DNA from: CAUZIB01 sp965205435
GTDB taxonomy: Bacteria > Acidobacteriota > Vicinamibacteria > Vicinamibacterales > UBA8438
Reading direction: 5' to 3'
DNA: 64,000 nt
Assembly: GCA_965205435.1 (NCBI GenBank)
Contig: CBDBHJ010000010.1
Span: forward strand, 1-64,000
Positions 53,319-62,310 of this stretch are shown here, piece after piece. The position numbers were made by a program, and so were the translations under genes. Positions within the stretch are counted from its first letter, which is position 1. Every line of letters starts with the position of its first letter. The notes under the pieces are model-generated. The model ran no database searches. It had not been told where the DNA came from and saw nothing but the letters and a program-made list of their open reading frames with translations.

Positions 53319-54317
53319 ATGGATGGGCTGCCACACCCCAGGAAGGAGGTGCCCGCACCCGAGAAAGAGGTGCCCACACTCGAAGGTTTCGCTGAGCGGT
53401 TCGTGGACGGCTCCGCGCGTGCAAACCGCGAGAAGCCCAGCAGCATCGCCGCCAAGGAGATGATCCTGCGTGTCCACCTTGTGCCTCGACTGGGGGCGCG
53501 CCGACTGGATGCCATCAGGAACGAAGATGTGCAGCGACTGAAGCAGGGACTCGGATCGAAGGCCGTCAAAACGGTCAACAATGTCCTCACGGTGCTCAAC
53601 GTGCTCCTGAAGACCGCGGTGGAATGGCAGGTCATCAGCCAGATGCCCTGCACGATCCGATTGCTTCCCGTACCGAAGTCATCATCAGCCACCTACCACG
53701 ACTTTGGTGACTATGAGCGCTTGGTGAAACAGGCGCAGGCGGCAGACGCGCGAACTTACGTTGCTGTTCTGCTCGGCGGCGAGGCGGGATTACGGTGCGG
53801 GGAGATGTTGGCGCTGGCATGGCTGGCTGTGGATCTGCCCAAGCGACAGCTGTGTGTGCGGCGATCAGATTGGAACGGCCATATCACGGCACCGAAGAAT
53901 GGGCGGTTGCGATACATCCCGCTCACGCTACGACTTGCCTCGGCGCTCCGTGAACATCGACACCTGCGCGGACCGCTGGTGCTGTGCCAGCCGGACGGGG
54001 GTCCACTCACGCGGCAGATGGTACAGCGTGGGATCGCTCGTGTGGCACGTCGCGCAGGCCTGTCGAACCTCGGCGTGCACATCCTGCGCCACACGTTTTG
54101 TTCCCATCTGGCGATGCGGGGTGCCCCCGTCCGTGCCATTCAAGAACTGGCCGGGCACGCCGATCTCTCGATGACCCAGCGGTACATGCATCTGAGTCCG
54201 GCTGCCATTGAGGGGGCAATCCGGCTGCTGGATGGAGCCACACCCGATCCAGTAGGTGGAGAGATAGCGGAGACGGAGGATCGCGCATCGAGAAGTGCTG
54301 TAGACAGAACGAGTTAA
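53319..54317 (+). CDS. Tyrosine integrase, N-terminus trimmed by IS3
   Basis: The protein has about 332 residues. The core-binding domain (PTLEGFAERFVDGSARANRE, KEMILRVHLVPRLGARRLD) is followed by catalytic motifs GGEAGLRCGEMLALAWL (Arg), VHILRHTFCSHLAMRG (His-x-x-Arg) and GHADLSMTQRYMHLSP (His, Tyr). The first residues lie only 22 bases from the IS3 end, so a short N-terminal arm-binding part may be lost. The stop codon is 2 bases from a tRNA-like 3' end, the usual position of an attachment site for an integrative element. Confidence 0.8.
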   Translation: MDGLPHPRKEVPAPEKEVPTLEGFAERFVDGSARANREKPSSIAAKEMILRVHLVPRLGARRLDAIRNEDVQRLKQGLGSKAVKTVNNVLTVLNVLLKTAVEWQVISQMPCTIRLLPVPKSSSATYHDFGDYERLVKQAQAADARTYVAVLLGGEAGLRCGEMLALAWLAVDLPKRQLCVRRSDWNGHITAPKNGRLRYIPLTLRLASALREHRHLRGPLVLCQPDGGPLTRQMVQRGIARVARRAGLSNLGVHILRHTFCSHLAMRGAPVRAIQELAGHADLSMTQRYMHLSPAAIEGAIRLLDGATPDPVGGEIAETEDRASRSAVDRTS

Positions 54318-54318
54318 A

Positions 54319-54350
54319 TGGCGGTGAGGCAGGGATTCGAACCCGAACCA
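54319..54350 (-). tRNA. tRNA-Ser-like 3' end, likely attachment site
   Basis: The minus strand reads GGTTCGGGTTCGAATCCC then TGCCTCACCGCCA: T-arm, an acceptor strand CCTCACC, G and CCA, as in tRNA-Ser. No 5' part follows within the window. Integrases often leave such a tRNA 3' end as attL or attR. Two T-stem pairs are imperfect. Confidence 0.55.
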
Positions 54351-54689
54351 CGTTATTTTCTAAGTTAATGATGGCAAAGGACTTCTGGCGCTAAGTCTTT
54401 GTCAGTCATCACGTTTCAGCCATGCCGTCGTCCCCTCCAGTCTCCTGGAGTCCCCCCGAGTCGACCCCAGTCTTGGCAACATTGTGGCAACGCTCCTCGC
54501 TAGGAGGACCTGCCTGTTCAGCGACGTCCCGATCACAATCGAACCGATGGCCTTGAGTGAGCGGCCGCGGATCCCCAGTGTCCCTGATTTGAGATATTCG
54601 CACAGTTCGGGCCAAGCATCCTACCACCCCCAGAGTGGTCTCGCATTAGGGTGTGTGCCGGAAAGTGGCGCTCACACCGGTAGACATTA
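54351..54689. other. Gap, no supported gene
   Basis: Short overlapping frames only. It includes a GGAGTCC and CCTCCAG hairpin near 54440 but no recognisable gene. Confidence 0.35.
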
Positions 54690-54910
54690 GCGCGGCACCG
54701 ATCCGCTGGCGCACCCGCGCTCTCCGATGCGCGGGAACGCATAGGCGCGCAGACTGTGCGTGGCCAGTCCCGCGCGTGTTTGGCATTCCGCCAGCCGGGG
54801 CGCGGCTGCTCCAGCACCACGGCGGCGGCTTCCTCGACCGTGGGCACGCCGTGGTCGTGGCGCTTCTCAGTCAGCGGGTCCCCGTCCGCCCGGGCTCGAG
54901 CATCCGGGGC
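54690..54910 (-). pseudogene. P4-type integrase remnant
   Basis: The minus strand reads EKRHDHGVPTVEEAAAVVLE then QPRPGWRNAKHARDWPR, nearly the same as the integrase at 39.57 kb. It then shifts frame to SLRAYAFPRIG and jumps by an internal deletion to RVRQRIGAAL. Only about 70 codons remain. Confidence 0.7.
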
Positions 54911-55050
54911 CGGCCCCGAATGACGAGTCGTTGCACGATTCACAGAATGGGTCATGTTATAGGTTTGACTTGGAATGACAAATCATGCTGTAAAATCCGT
55001 TCATTGCGCGGAATTTCCATTATGATATGCACGCATTGTAATAATCATGC

Positions 55051-55083
55051 TTGCAAATCCGCATTTTAAGCGGATAATACGAC
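55051..55083 (+). promoter_or_regulatory. Candidate abiE promoter and AbiEi operator
   Basis: TTGCAA (55051-55056) and GATAAT (55073-55078) are 16 bases apart. Between them TCCGC and GCGGA (55058-55074) form an inverted repeat, placed where a bound repressor would block RNA polymerase. The -10 box is only 5 bases from ATG 55084, implying a leaderless or nearly leaderless mRNA. The surrounding 54.95-55.08 kb is strikingly AT-rich. AbiEi proteins are known to repress their own promoter through inverted repeats. Confidence 0.5.
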
Positions 55084-55911
55084 ATGATTAGCGACCAGCG
55101 ATCCGCCCTGTCAAGATATGTTAGTGGGTTGCTCTCCGCGGGCCGGACGGTATTCACCGCCGAGGAAGCCGAACAGGCGCTCGGTGTCGGGCGTGGCGCG
55201 TTCCTGGATGCGGCCGAGCGGCTGCAGCACCGCGAGGCGCTGCTGAACCCGCGGCAAGGATTCTATGTGGTCGTCCCACCGCAATACGCATCCTGGGGGG
55301 GGCCTCCACCGGCCTGGTATATCGACGCGCTCATGCGTCATGAAGCCCAAGCCTACTACGTCGGACTCCTCAAGGCGGCAGAGCTGCACGGTGCGACGCA
55401 TCAGGCAGTCATGGAGTTCCAGGTCATCTCGGCCAAGCGCCTTCCAAAGATCCGCGCCGGGCGCAACCTGATCGTCTTCTACTTCCGCAGGGATGTGGAA
55501 GCGGTGACGGCCGGGATCGAGCGTCGCAAGACCGATACCGGCACGATGAAGGTCTCATCGGCCGCGCTGACGGCTCTCGATCTCCTGCGCTATCCGCAGG
55601 CGTCCGGTGGCATCGACAACGTCGCGACGGTCCTCTCCGATCTCAGACAGCAGATCGATCCCGAGCAACTCGCCGCGCTTTCGGCGTTGGTGGAGCGGTC
55701 GGTCGTGCAGCGCTTGGGATGTCTGCTTGAGCACCTCGGTCATAACGCGCTGACGGGATCGATGCTGAAGTCATTGCGAGCGCGAGGATCGTTTCCCTGG
55801 ACAGAGCTCGACCGGCAGGAGGTGAGGGACCCGGACTTCAAGCCTGAACCGCAACGGCGCGACCCTCGATGGCGTGTCATCGTGCGGCGCGTGCCGGAGC
55901 TCGACGAATGA
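55084..55911 (+). CDS. abiEi: AbiEi type IV antitoxin
   Basis: The protein has 275 residues. The N-terminal winged helix (TVFTAEEAEQALGVGRGAFL then DAAERLQHREALL) belongs to the AbiEi_4 family, followed by the AbiEi_1-type domain with YYVGLLKAAELHGATHQAVM, then EFQVISAKRLPKIRAGR. By family knowledge it neutralises AbiEii activity without forming a stable complex and represses the operon. The ATG has no classical ribosome-binding site, consistent with a leaderless start. Confidence 0.85.
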   Translation: MISDQRSALSRYVSGLLSAGRTVFTAEEAEQALGVGRGAFLDAAERLQHREALLNPRQGFYVVVPPQYASWGGPPPAWYIDALMRHEAQAYYVGLLKAAELHGATHQAVMEFQVISAKRLPKIRAGRNLIVFYFRRDVEAVTAGIERRKTDTGTMKVSSAALTALDLLRYPQASGGIDNVATVLSDLRQQIDPEQLAALSALVERSVVQRLGCLLEHLGHNALTGSMLKSLRARGSFPWTELDRQEVRDPDFKPEPQRRDPRWRVIVRRVPELDE

Positions 55912-56771
55912 TCCCGGCGCAGAATGTCGTGGCCTGGGGCAGTATCGTTCCCTGGGCCGACCCACGACAGGTCGAGCAGGACCTCATCATCAGCCGTGCT
56001 CTGGTCGAGATCTTCTCGGACGAAGTGCTGCGCGAGACGCTGCGGTGTCGTGGCGGGACGGCGCTCAATAAGCTGCATTTCCCGGCGCCGCTGCGCTACT
56101 CGGAGGATATCGATTTAGTCCGTACGTCACACGGTCCGATCGGTCCGATCCTCGATCTGTTGCGGGTCGTTTTGGATCCGTGGCTTGGGCGGGCGCAGTT
56201 CGAGCAGAGCCCCGTCGCGCCTAGGTTTCGTTTCCGGGTCGAGGCCGAGAGTGGCGGCGGCGTGCCAATCCGACTGAGAATCGAGATCAACACCCGGGAG
56301 ATCGAAGCATTCGATGGGCCGACGGCATTGCCGCTAGAGATCTCGAATCCGTGGTTCTCCGGTAGAACGGCCATTCCGACATTCTCGCGGGAGGAAATGC
56401 TGGCGACCAAACTACGCGCGCTGTTGCAGCGGAACAAGGGGCGCGATCTCTACGACCTTGCGCACGGGCTCGAGGTCTTCGAGGACCTGGATGCCGGCCG
56501 TATCGTCGAGATGTTTGGACGGTACCTGACCCTTTCCGGCCAAGCCATCTCGCGGGCCCAGGCTCAGGAGCGCATGTTCGCCAAGCTCGCTAATCCGCGC
56601 TTCTTGCTCGATGTGCGCCCATTGCTACCGGCTGCTCGGGCGGAAACTCTGACAGAGGAGTCGACAGCAGAGGCGTTTCGCCGGGTGTTCATGACCCTTG
56701 TCGATCGGCTTTCCGGCGAGCCCTGGGCGAGGACACCGGCTATGAAGCAGAGGTTCGGCATTTCATGGTGA
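55908..56771 (+). CDS. abiEii: AbiEii nucleotidyltransferase toxin
   Basis: The protein has 287 residues and its ATG overlaps the abiEi stop (ATGA). The nucleotidyltransferase core reads LRCRGGTALNKLHF and RYSEDIDLVRTS, with the GG-T and D-x-D metal-binding residues. It continues with EINTREIEAF, FSREEMLATKLRALLQRNKG and RDLYDLAH. AbiEii toxins transfer nucleotides to tRNA acceptor ends and arrest growth during phage infection. It is complete. Confidence 0.87.
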   Translation: MIPAQNVVAWGSIVPWADPRQVEQDLIISRALVEIFSDEVLRETLRCRGGTALNKLHFPAPLRYSEDIDLVRTSHGPIGPILDLLRVVLDPWLGRAQFEQSPVAPRFRFRVEAESGGGVPIRLRIEINTREIEAFDGPTALPLEISNPWFSGRTAIPTFSREEMLATKLRALLQRNKGRDLYDLAHGLEVFEDLDAGRIVEMFGRYLTLSGQAISRAQAQERMFAKLANPRFLLDVRPLLPAARAETLTEESTAEAFRRVFMTLVDRLSGEPWARTPAMKQRFGISW

Positions 56772-56925
56772 AAGCGAGCCGCCGGTCAGGATTTGGTGCG
56801 GCGGGCTTGGCCAACCGGACGCGGGACCGATCGTCTCGTGCATGCGGCATCCGTTACGTCATGGCCTCGGAGCTGATTGTGTGCTCGTCGGCCTCGATGA
56901 AGGATGGCGAGCAGCGAGGAGAAAC

Positions 56926-59900
56926 ATGATCAGCCGAGGATCCGCATGGCACCGGTGGGAGCCTCATATTCACGCGCCGGGTACGGTTATGAACAATCAG
57001 TTTAAAGGACCGACGGCATGGCACGACTACTTGTCCGCCCTTGAAGCCGCGGCACCTACTATCGAAGCGATCGCGGTTACCGATTACTACGTAACGGAAA
57101 CCTACGAGAAGGTCGTGGAATACAAGAGGAACGGACGAATATCGTCCGCAAGATTCATTTTTCCGAATGTCGAACTGAGACTGGACGTGGCAACGGTGAA
57201 GGGCGGGTTCGTGAACCTACATCTTTTCGTCTCTCCGGAAGGCGCGGATCACCTCGCACAACTGGAACGTTTCCTGTCTCGCCTGCACTTCACCGTGCAG
57301 CAGGATCGCTTCGACTGTACCCGCCCGGAGCTGATACGCCTCGGCAAGAAGGTCAATCCCGCGATCACGGACGAGCGCGCTGCGCTTGCTTATGGTGCGA
57401 GCCAGTACAAGGTCAACTTCAGGCAACTCCGCGAAGCTTTCGCCGAGAGCGAATGGGCGCGGGACAACATCCTAGTCGCCGTCGCTGGCGGGGCAACCGA
57501 TGGCACGTCTGGCGTCAGAGAGGCCGCTGACGAGGCTTTGCGGAGAGAGATCGAGAGCTTCGCCGATGTGATCTTTGCGGGTAGTCAGGTGCAGCGTGAG
57601 TTCTGGCTCGGAGAGCAGGATCTGAACCCAGAGGAAATCCGCGCCCGATATGGCGGTCTGAAGCCCTGCCTCCACGGCTGCGACGCCCACAAGCTGGACG
57701 ATGTTGCGACCCCCTTCGGTGATCGCTTTTCGTGGGTCAAGGGAGGGTTGGATTTCGACTCGCTACGGCAGGCATGCATCGATCCGCGCGGCCGGGCCCA
57801 TGTCGGCCCCGAACCGCCGACTTCGGCGACGCCGTCGCAGGTCATTTCGGACATCGAGATATCCAATGCGCCTTGGTTGCAAACCCCAGTGATCCCGCTC
57901 AATGCTGGCCTCGTCGCGATTATTGGAGCCCGGGGTTCGGGCAAAACCGCGCTCGCCGACATGATCGCGGCTGGCTGCGATTCCATTTCAGAGGAGGCGT
58001 GGGCGCGCGATGAAGCGACGAACCCGTCGTTCCTCGCCCGGGCGCGGTCGTTGCTTGGCGATGGCAGAGTGAAAGTCACTTGGGCGGCCGGCGACACGAG
58101 TACACGGTCGCTCAACGGTTCCGACGCCAACAGTCCGTTGAGCTATCCTCGCGTGAGCTATCTGTCTCAACAATTCGTGGAGGATCTGTGCTCGTCAAGC
58201 GGCATGACCGACGAGTTACTGCGAGAAATCGAGGGCGTCATCTTCGAAGCCCATCCCGATCACGATCGAGATGGTGCACTGGACTTTGCAGAGTTACTGG
58301 AACACCGCGCGTCCCGCCATCGGCTCGCGCGGCAGCGGGAAGCAGAGGCGATTTCTCAGATTTCTGAGCGTATCAGTGTAGAGCTCGAAAAGGAAAAGCT
58401 CGTTGCAGGCTTGGAGACACAAGTTCGCCAGAAGAAGAAGCTGGTCGACGCCTACACGGCCGACCGCGCAAAGCTCGTGTCGGCGGGTAGCGAAAGGCGC
58501 GTGCAGCGACATACAGAGGTTGCCGCAGCCGCCAATGCGATTAGGAGCAAACTGCGACAGTTTACGAGCCAAAGGCAAACCTTCTTGGCGCTCCAGGATG
58601 AGGTGAAGGATCTTCGTCGCAATCAAGCGCCTGAGGCGCTGCGGCAAACGCAGGCGCGGCATGCGAACAGCGGCATGTCGGACAAGCAATGGGCAGCGTT
58701 CCTCTTAGATTACAAAGGCGAAGTAGACAACTACCTTGACGGCTACATCAAATGGATGGACAGGAAAATTGCTGAGGTAAAGGGAACGCCGCCGTCGCCC
58801 GGCGATCCGAGTGCGCCCCTCTTTCCGGACGACGCTGATCTGTCAGGGCTCTCGCAAGCCGTGTTGGAAGCTGAGATTGCACGGCTAGAGAAGTTGGTAA
58901 GCGCGGACAAGGAGACTCAGCGTCAGTATTCACTTCTTTCGAGCCGGATCGCGACCGAGACGGCAGCTCTGCAAACACTGACCGCGAAGCTCGAAGACTG
59001 CAAGGGCGCAAGGAATCGTGTACGCGAACTTCAGACTCAACGGGAAGAAGCATACGGCCGGGCCTTCGACGCGCTTGTCGCTGAGCAATCCGTTCTGGAA
59101 GAGCTTTACGGGCCGTTAATGGCACGACTAAAGGAAGCGACTGGAACGTTGAAAAACCTGTCCTTTTCGGTAGCTCGGGTTGCGGACGTCGAGGAATGGG
59201 CGGACCAGGCGGAAGAGGGACTGATCGACCTCAGGAAGGTAGGAGCATTCAAGGGCAAGGGCACGCTACTTCAGAAGGCGATCGACGTGCTCAAGGTACC
59301 GTGGGAAACCGGTACGTCATCCGAGGTCGTCGCCGCGATGGCAAACTTTCGGCGATTGTATCAGAAGGATCTGCTGGATCATTCGCCGATGGCGCACAGC
59401 GAACAGGTTGAGTTTCGAGCTTGGTTGAAGCGTTTCGCGCAATGGCTATTCAATACCGATCATATCGACATTCGATATGGTATCGCGTATGACGGGGTGG
59501 ATATCCGGAAGCTGTCACCCGGGACCCGTGGGATCGTGCTGTTGTTACTCTACCTTTCGCTGGACGATGCTGACGGGCGTCCATTGGTGATCGATCAGCC
59601 CGAGGAAAACCTCGATCCAAAGTCCGTGTTCGAAGAACTGGTAGGTCTGTTTGTCGAGACCAAGTCGAAGCGTCAGGTCATTATGGTGACTCACAACGCA
59701 AATCTCGCAATCAATACCGACGCCGATCAGGTCATTATTGCGGAGGCCGGTACGCATCCGCCCGGCGCCCTGCCTCCTGTCTCCTATACAGCGGGTGGCT
59801 TGGAGGATGCGGGCATCCGAAAGGCGGTCTGCGACATATTGGAGGGTGGCGCGAGTGCGTTCCGCGAGCGCGCTCGCCGGTTGAGGGTCAGAGGTTGGCG

Positions 59901-59937
59901 CGCCACGGAACAAGGTTGGCGTGGCTGGCGAGGATAG
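56926..59937 (+). CDS. PHP-SMC ATPase, TrlF-like defence protein
   Basis: I chose ATG 56926 because GAGGAGA lies 4 bases upstream; the frame is open further but lacks support. The protein has 1003 residues. A PHP domain opens with WHRWEPHIHAPGT (His14 and His16) and VTDYY. An SMC/ABC ATPase follows: Walker A GARGSGKT near residue 334, long coiled coil about 470-830, signature LSPGTRGIVLLLLYLS, Walker B LVIDQPEENLD near 887 and an H-loop MVTHNANL. TrlF-like proteins occur in defence islands; the PHP domain is predicted to cleave phosphoesters. It is intact, follows abiE by about 150 bases, and may be separately transcribed. Confidence 0.8.
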   Translation: MISRGSAWHRWEPHIHAPGTVMNNQFKGPTAWHDYLSALEAAAPTIEAIAVTDYYVTETYEKVVEYKRNGRISSARFIFPNVELRLDVATVKGGFVNLHLFVSPEGADHLAQLERFLSRLHFTVQQDRFDCTRPELIRLGKKVNPAITDERAALAYGASQYKVNFRQLREAFAESEWARDNILVAVAGGATDGTSGVREAADEALRREIESFADVIFAGSQVQREFWLGEQDLNPEEIRARYGGLKPCLHGCDAHKLDDVATPFGDRFSWVKGGLDFDSLRQACIDPRGRAHVGPEPPTSATPSQVISDIEISNAPWLQTPVIPLNAGLVAIIGARGSGKTALADMIAAGCDSISEEAWARDEATNPSFLARARSLLGDGRVKVTWAAGDTSTRSLNGSDANSPLSYPRVSYLSQQFVEDLCSSSGMTDELLREIEGVIFEAHPDHDRDGALDFAELLEHRASRHRLARQREAEAISQISERISVELEKEKLVAGLETQVRQKKKLVDAYTADRAKLVSAGSERRVQRHTEVAAAANAIRSKLRQFTSQRQTFLALQDEVKDLRRNQAPEALRQTQARHANSGMSDKQWAAFLLDYKGEVDNYLDGYIKWMDRKIAEVKGTPPSPGDPSAPLFPDDADLSGLSQAVLEAEIARLEKLVSADKETQRQYSLLSSRIATETAALQTLTAKLEDCKGARNRVRELQTQREEAYGRAFDALVAEQSVLEELYGPLMARLKEATGTLKNLSFSVARVADVEEWADQAEEGLIDLRKVGAFKGKGTLLQKAIDVLKVPWETGTSSEVVAAMANFRRLYQKDLLDHSPMAHSEQVEFRAWLKRFAQWLFNTDHIDIRYGIAYDGVDIRKLSPGTRGIVLLLLYLSLDDADGRPLVIDQPEENLDPKSVFEELVGLFVETKSKRQVIMVTHNANLAINTDADQVIIAEAGTHPPGALPPVSYTAGGLEDAGIRKAVCDILEGGASAFRERARRLRVRGWRATEQGWRGWRG

Positions 59938-60321
59938 CCAAGACCGGGAGCGACCGCATCCCGCGTGGGAGCGGGACTCTGGCCAATGCACCATGGTACG
60001 ATAGACGGGTGTCGGCGTCTCATGCAACGTCAAGATCGCCGCGACGACTTACTCTTGGAATTCGACCTGCGTATGGACCAGGATGTCCACAAGATCGAAT
60101 TCGTTAAGTATATTGACCGCATGAGACTCTCGGGCGCCTCGCAGTGACTGCTTTCGCTTACCAGTTTCCGATTGGGCTTCCGTCAGTTCACTCAGTGCCT
60201 CAGTCAGCTAAGTTAGTTCGCTCTCCGTCCATCCCACTGCCGCAAGATCGCATGCTTCTCGATCACGCGTCATGGCACCACAGGGATGTCCCGATGACCC
60301 CGACGTAATGCACGGGCTAAC
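59938..60321. other. Gap; one small open frame
   Basis: A 41-codon frame at 60022-60147 (MQRQDRRDDLLLEFDLRMDQ then DVHKIEFVKYIDRM) looks like coding sequence, possibly a gene end. No other gene is supported. Confidence 0.3.
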
Positions 60322-60819
60322 ATGACTATCGTCATCAGCTATCTCATCGTATTTGTTGCAACGCTCGGGTCGCTCTGGATTCTTGAGCTCCGCAGCCTCC
60401 TTCCTCCGTGGATTGTCCCCTACCTCTTGGTCTACAACTGCGTACTCATGGGTGGTCTCGGTGGCGTCGTCTACTGCCTCCGCGCCGTGTACTTGAATCG
60501 AAGCGTACACAACAGGTGGAACGCGAACTGGACGGTCTGGTACATTCTTCGGCCGCTTGTGAGCAGCGTGGTCGGCGGCGTGGCCTACGTCATTTTGAGA
60601 GCTGGCCTACTTGTGCTTGAGGCTGAGCGTGCTTCTGAATCCGTTCCGTTCGGTTTCCTTGCACTCGCTTTCATTGCCGGATTCAACGTCGATCGCTTTC
60701 TCGCTCGACTCGAAGAGATCGCTCAGTCTGTGTGGGGAATCCGTCCGTCACGAACCTACGACGACAGCCAGCAAATCGTGCCCGAACAGCGTTCGGACGA
60801 GACCGGGAGCAGCAAATGA
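60322..60819 (+). CDS. Four-helix membrane protein paired with MBL-fold gene
   Basis: The protein has 165 residues and four hydrophobic segments: ISYLIVFVATLGSLWIL, IVPYLLVYNCVLMGGLGGVV, VSSVVGGVAYVILRAGLLVL and FGFLALAFIAGFNVDRFLA, then a polar tail. It overlaps the next gene by ATGA. I recognise no family. The close coupling suggests that it works with the metallo-beta-lactamase-fold protein, possibly to localise or activate it at the membrane. Confidence 0.6.
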   Translation: MTIVISYLIVFVATLGSLWILELRSLLPPWIVPYLLVYNCVLMGGLGGVVYCLRAVYLNRSVHNRWNANWTVWYILRPLVSSVVGGVAYVILRAGLLVLEAERASESVPFGFLALAFIAGFNVDRFLARLEEIAQSVWGIRPSRTYDDSQQIVPEQRSDETGSSK

Positions 60820-60937
60820 CAGTTACCATCCACGATGTTGGTCACGGCCTGTGTGTTTCACTACTGCACAACAACGGAAACGTTATGCTCTGGGACTGCG
60901 GTCGTGAGTCAAGCCCATTCTTAGTTGAAACTCTCTA
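60816..60937 (+). pseudogene. MBL-fold hydrolase, 5' part (IS256-disrupted)
   Basis: From ATG 60816 it reads MTVTIHDVGHGLCVSLLHNN then GNVMLWDCGRESS, the first strands of ComEC-like metallo-beta-lactamase-fold proteins. IS256 interrupts it near 60937. The remainder is at 62311-62619. Confidence 0.7.
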
Positions 60938-62310
60938 CGGCTCCTGATTCATCACGCGGCTTTCTTCTTCGACGTCGTCGTGTCTATCTTCAGTTCTCGC
61001 TTCAGCGCGGCACGGAGCGTGGGCAGGTGGCGGTAGCCCATCACCTTGCGCAAGCGCGGTTCGATGTCGAGGAGCGCAGTGGCCAGCCAGCGGTGGCGTT
61101 GGCTCGAGTTCTGCCAGTGATCGACCTTCGCACAGCGTTCCTCGACGAGCGCATTGATGGACTCCAGACAGTTCGTCGTCTTCAGTGACCGGCCCAGCAC
61201 CCCGTACAGCCCGAGGCGATGCAGCGTCAGGGTCTCGTCCAGGCCTTCGGCCAGGCTGCCGGCCGCGGATTGGTTCCGGTCCTCCAGCTCGCGATGGAGC
61301 GTCTCGAGCGCACCCAGAGCCTCTGGATACGCCGGGCGGTTGTAGGCGCGCTGGAGGCGCTGGCGCCACACCGCCTGCTCGCGCTTGGCCAAGTGACTCA
61401 CCACGTTTTCACGCTTGTGCCACTGGCACCGGTGGACCAGGGTCCGGTCCCGAAAGGCCTTCCGGACGGCCGCACGCAGCCCCTTGCCGCCGTCGAGGAT
61501 CACCAGCACGCCCTGGGAGAGGTCGAGGCCCCGCTCGACCAACGACCGCAGGAACGGCGTCAGCACCCGCTCGTTCTCCGTGTCCGTTTCGACCAAGCCG
61601 AGGAAGCGTTTTTCCCCGGACATCGTGATGCCTAGCGCGATGACCATCGTGGCCTCGGCGAACGTCTTGCCATCCAGGACCACGGCCACCACGTCCTCAC
61701 CGGACAGGTCCCGCTCTTGGAACTCCCGGAGTTGCGCCGCGCTGGCCTGGATAAACCCCCGGGACACCGTCGACCCCGACAGCCCGATCGCCCCGGGAAT
61801 CGCCTCGGCGGCAGCCTCGTAGTTGCGGCATGAGATCCCATACAGCACGCGCTTCAGCAGCAAGTCGTTCACCGCACCATCGCCATGCAACGCCGCGTAC
61901 GACCGCAGCGGAATCTCGCCGCCCGCGACACGACGAATCCGCGGTACACGAATCGGCACGCGCTGCCCCGCCAGGCCCACCGTCCCGGGGTTGCCGCCGT
62001 GACGGCGTCCCCCGATCGACGCGTCCTTGCGGGCGTAGCGCTCGCCGGCCAGCGCCGTCACCTCCGCGTCGAGCACCTCCTCCACGTGCATCAAGCCCAG
62101 GGGGACCAAGGAGCGGATCAGCTCCACCTTGGCGTCGAGCTCCAGATCGGCGTAGTCCTCGCGGCGGACGATGTCGACCGGACCCAGCGTGCGACCCTTC
62201 TTGCGCTTCCTGACCGGACGTAGGACACTGCTCATCTCGGCTCCTTTCTCTCGTGGGGTGATGTCCGTTTGTGTCAACGTCATCAAACCACAGGGTTTGG
62301 AGCCGCTTCA
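60938..62310 (-). mobile_element. IS256-family element
   Basis: The ends contain CGGCTCC (near 60939) and GGAGCCG (near 62299), partial inverted repeats. It carries one complete transposase. An 8-9 bp target duplication could not be identified. It splits the MBL-fold gene. Confidence 0.75.
60952..62235 (-). CDS. IS256 (mutator-type) transposase
   Basis: I chose ATG 62235, which follows GAAAGGAG, over a longer frame to 62286. The protein has 427 residues. Catalytic motifs are VVAVVLDGKTFAEATMVI (Asp), GVLVILDGGKGLRAAVRKAF (Asp) and TTNCLESINALVEERC (Glu), with the C/H motif HRCQWHKRENVVSHL. It is complete and likely active. Confidence 0.9.
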   Translation of the reverse strand: MSSVLRPVRKRKKGRTLGPVDIVRREDYADLELDAKVELIRSLVPLGLMHVEEVLDAEVTALAGERYARKDASIGGRRHGGNPGTVGLAGQRVPIRVPRIRRVAGGEIPLRSYAALHGDGAVNDLLLKRVLYGISCRNYEAAAEAIPGAIGLSGSTVSRGFIQASAAQLREFQERDLSGEDVVAVVLDGKTFAEATMVIALGITMSGEKRFLGLVETDTENERVLTPFLRSLVERGLDLSQGVLVILDGGKGLRAAVRKAFRDRTLVHRCQWHKRENVVSHLAKREQAVWRQRLQRAYNRPAYPEALGALETLHRELEDRNQSAAGSLAEGLDETLTLHRLGLYGVLGRSLKTTNCLESINALVEERCAKVDHWQNSSQRHRWLATALLDIEPRLRKVMGYRHLPTLRAALKRELKIDTTTSKKKAA

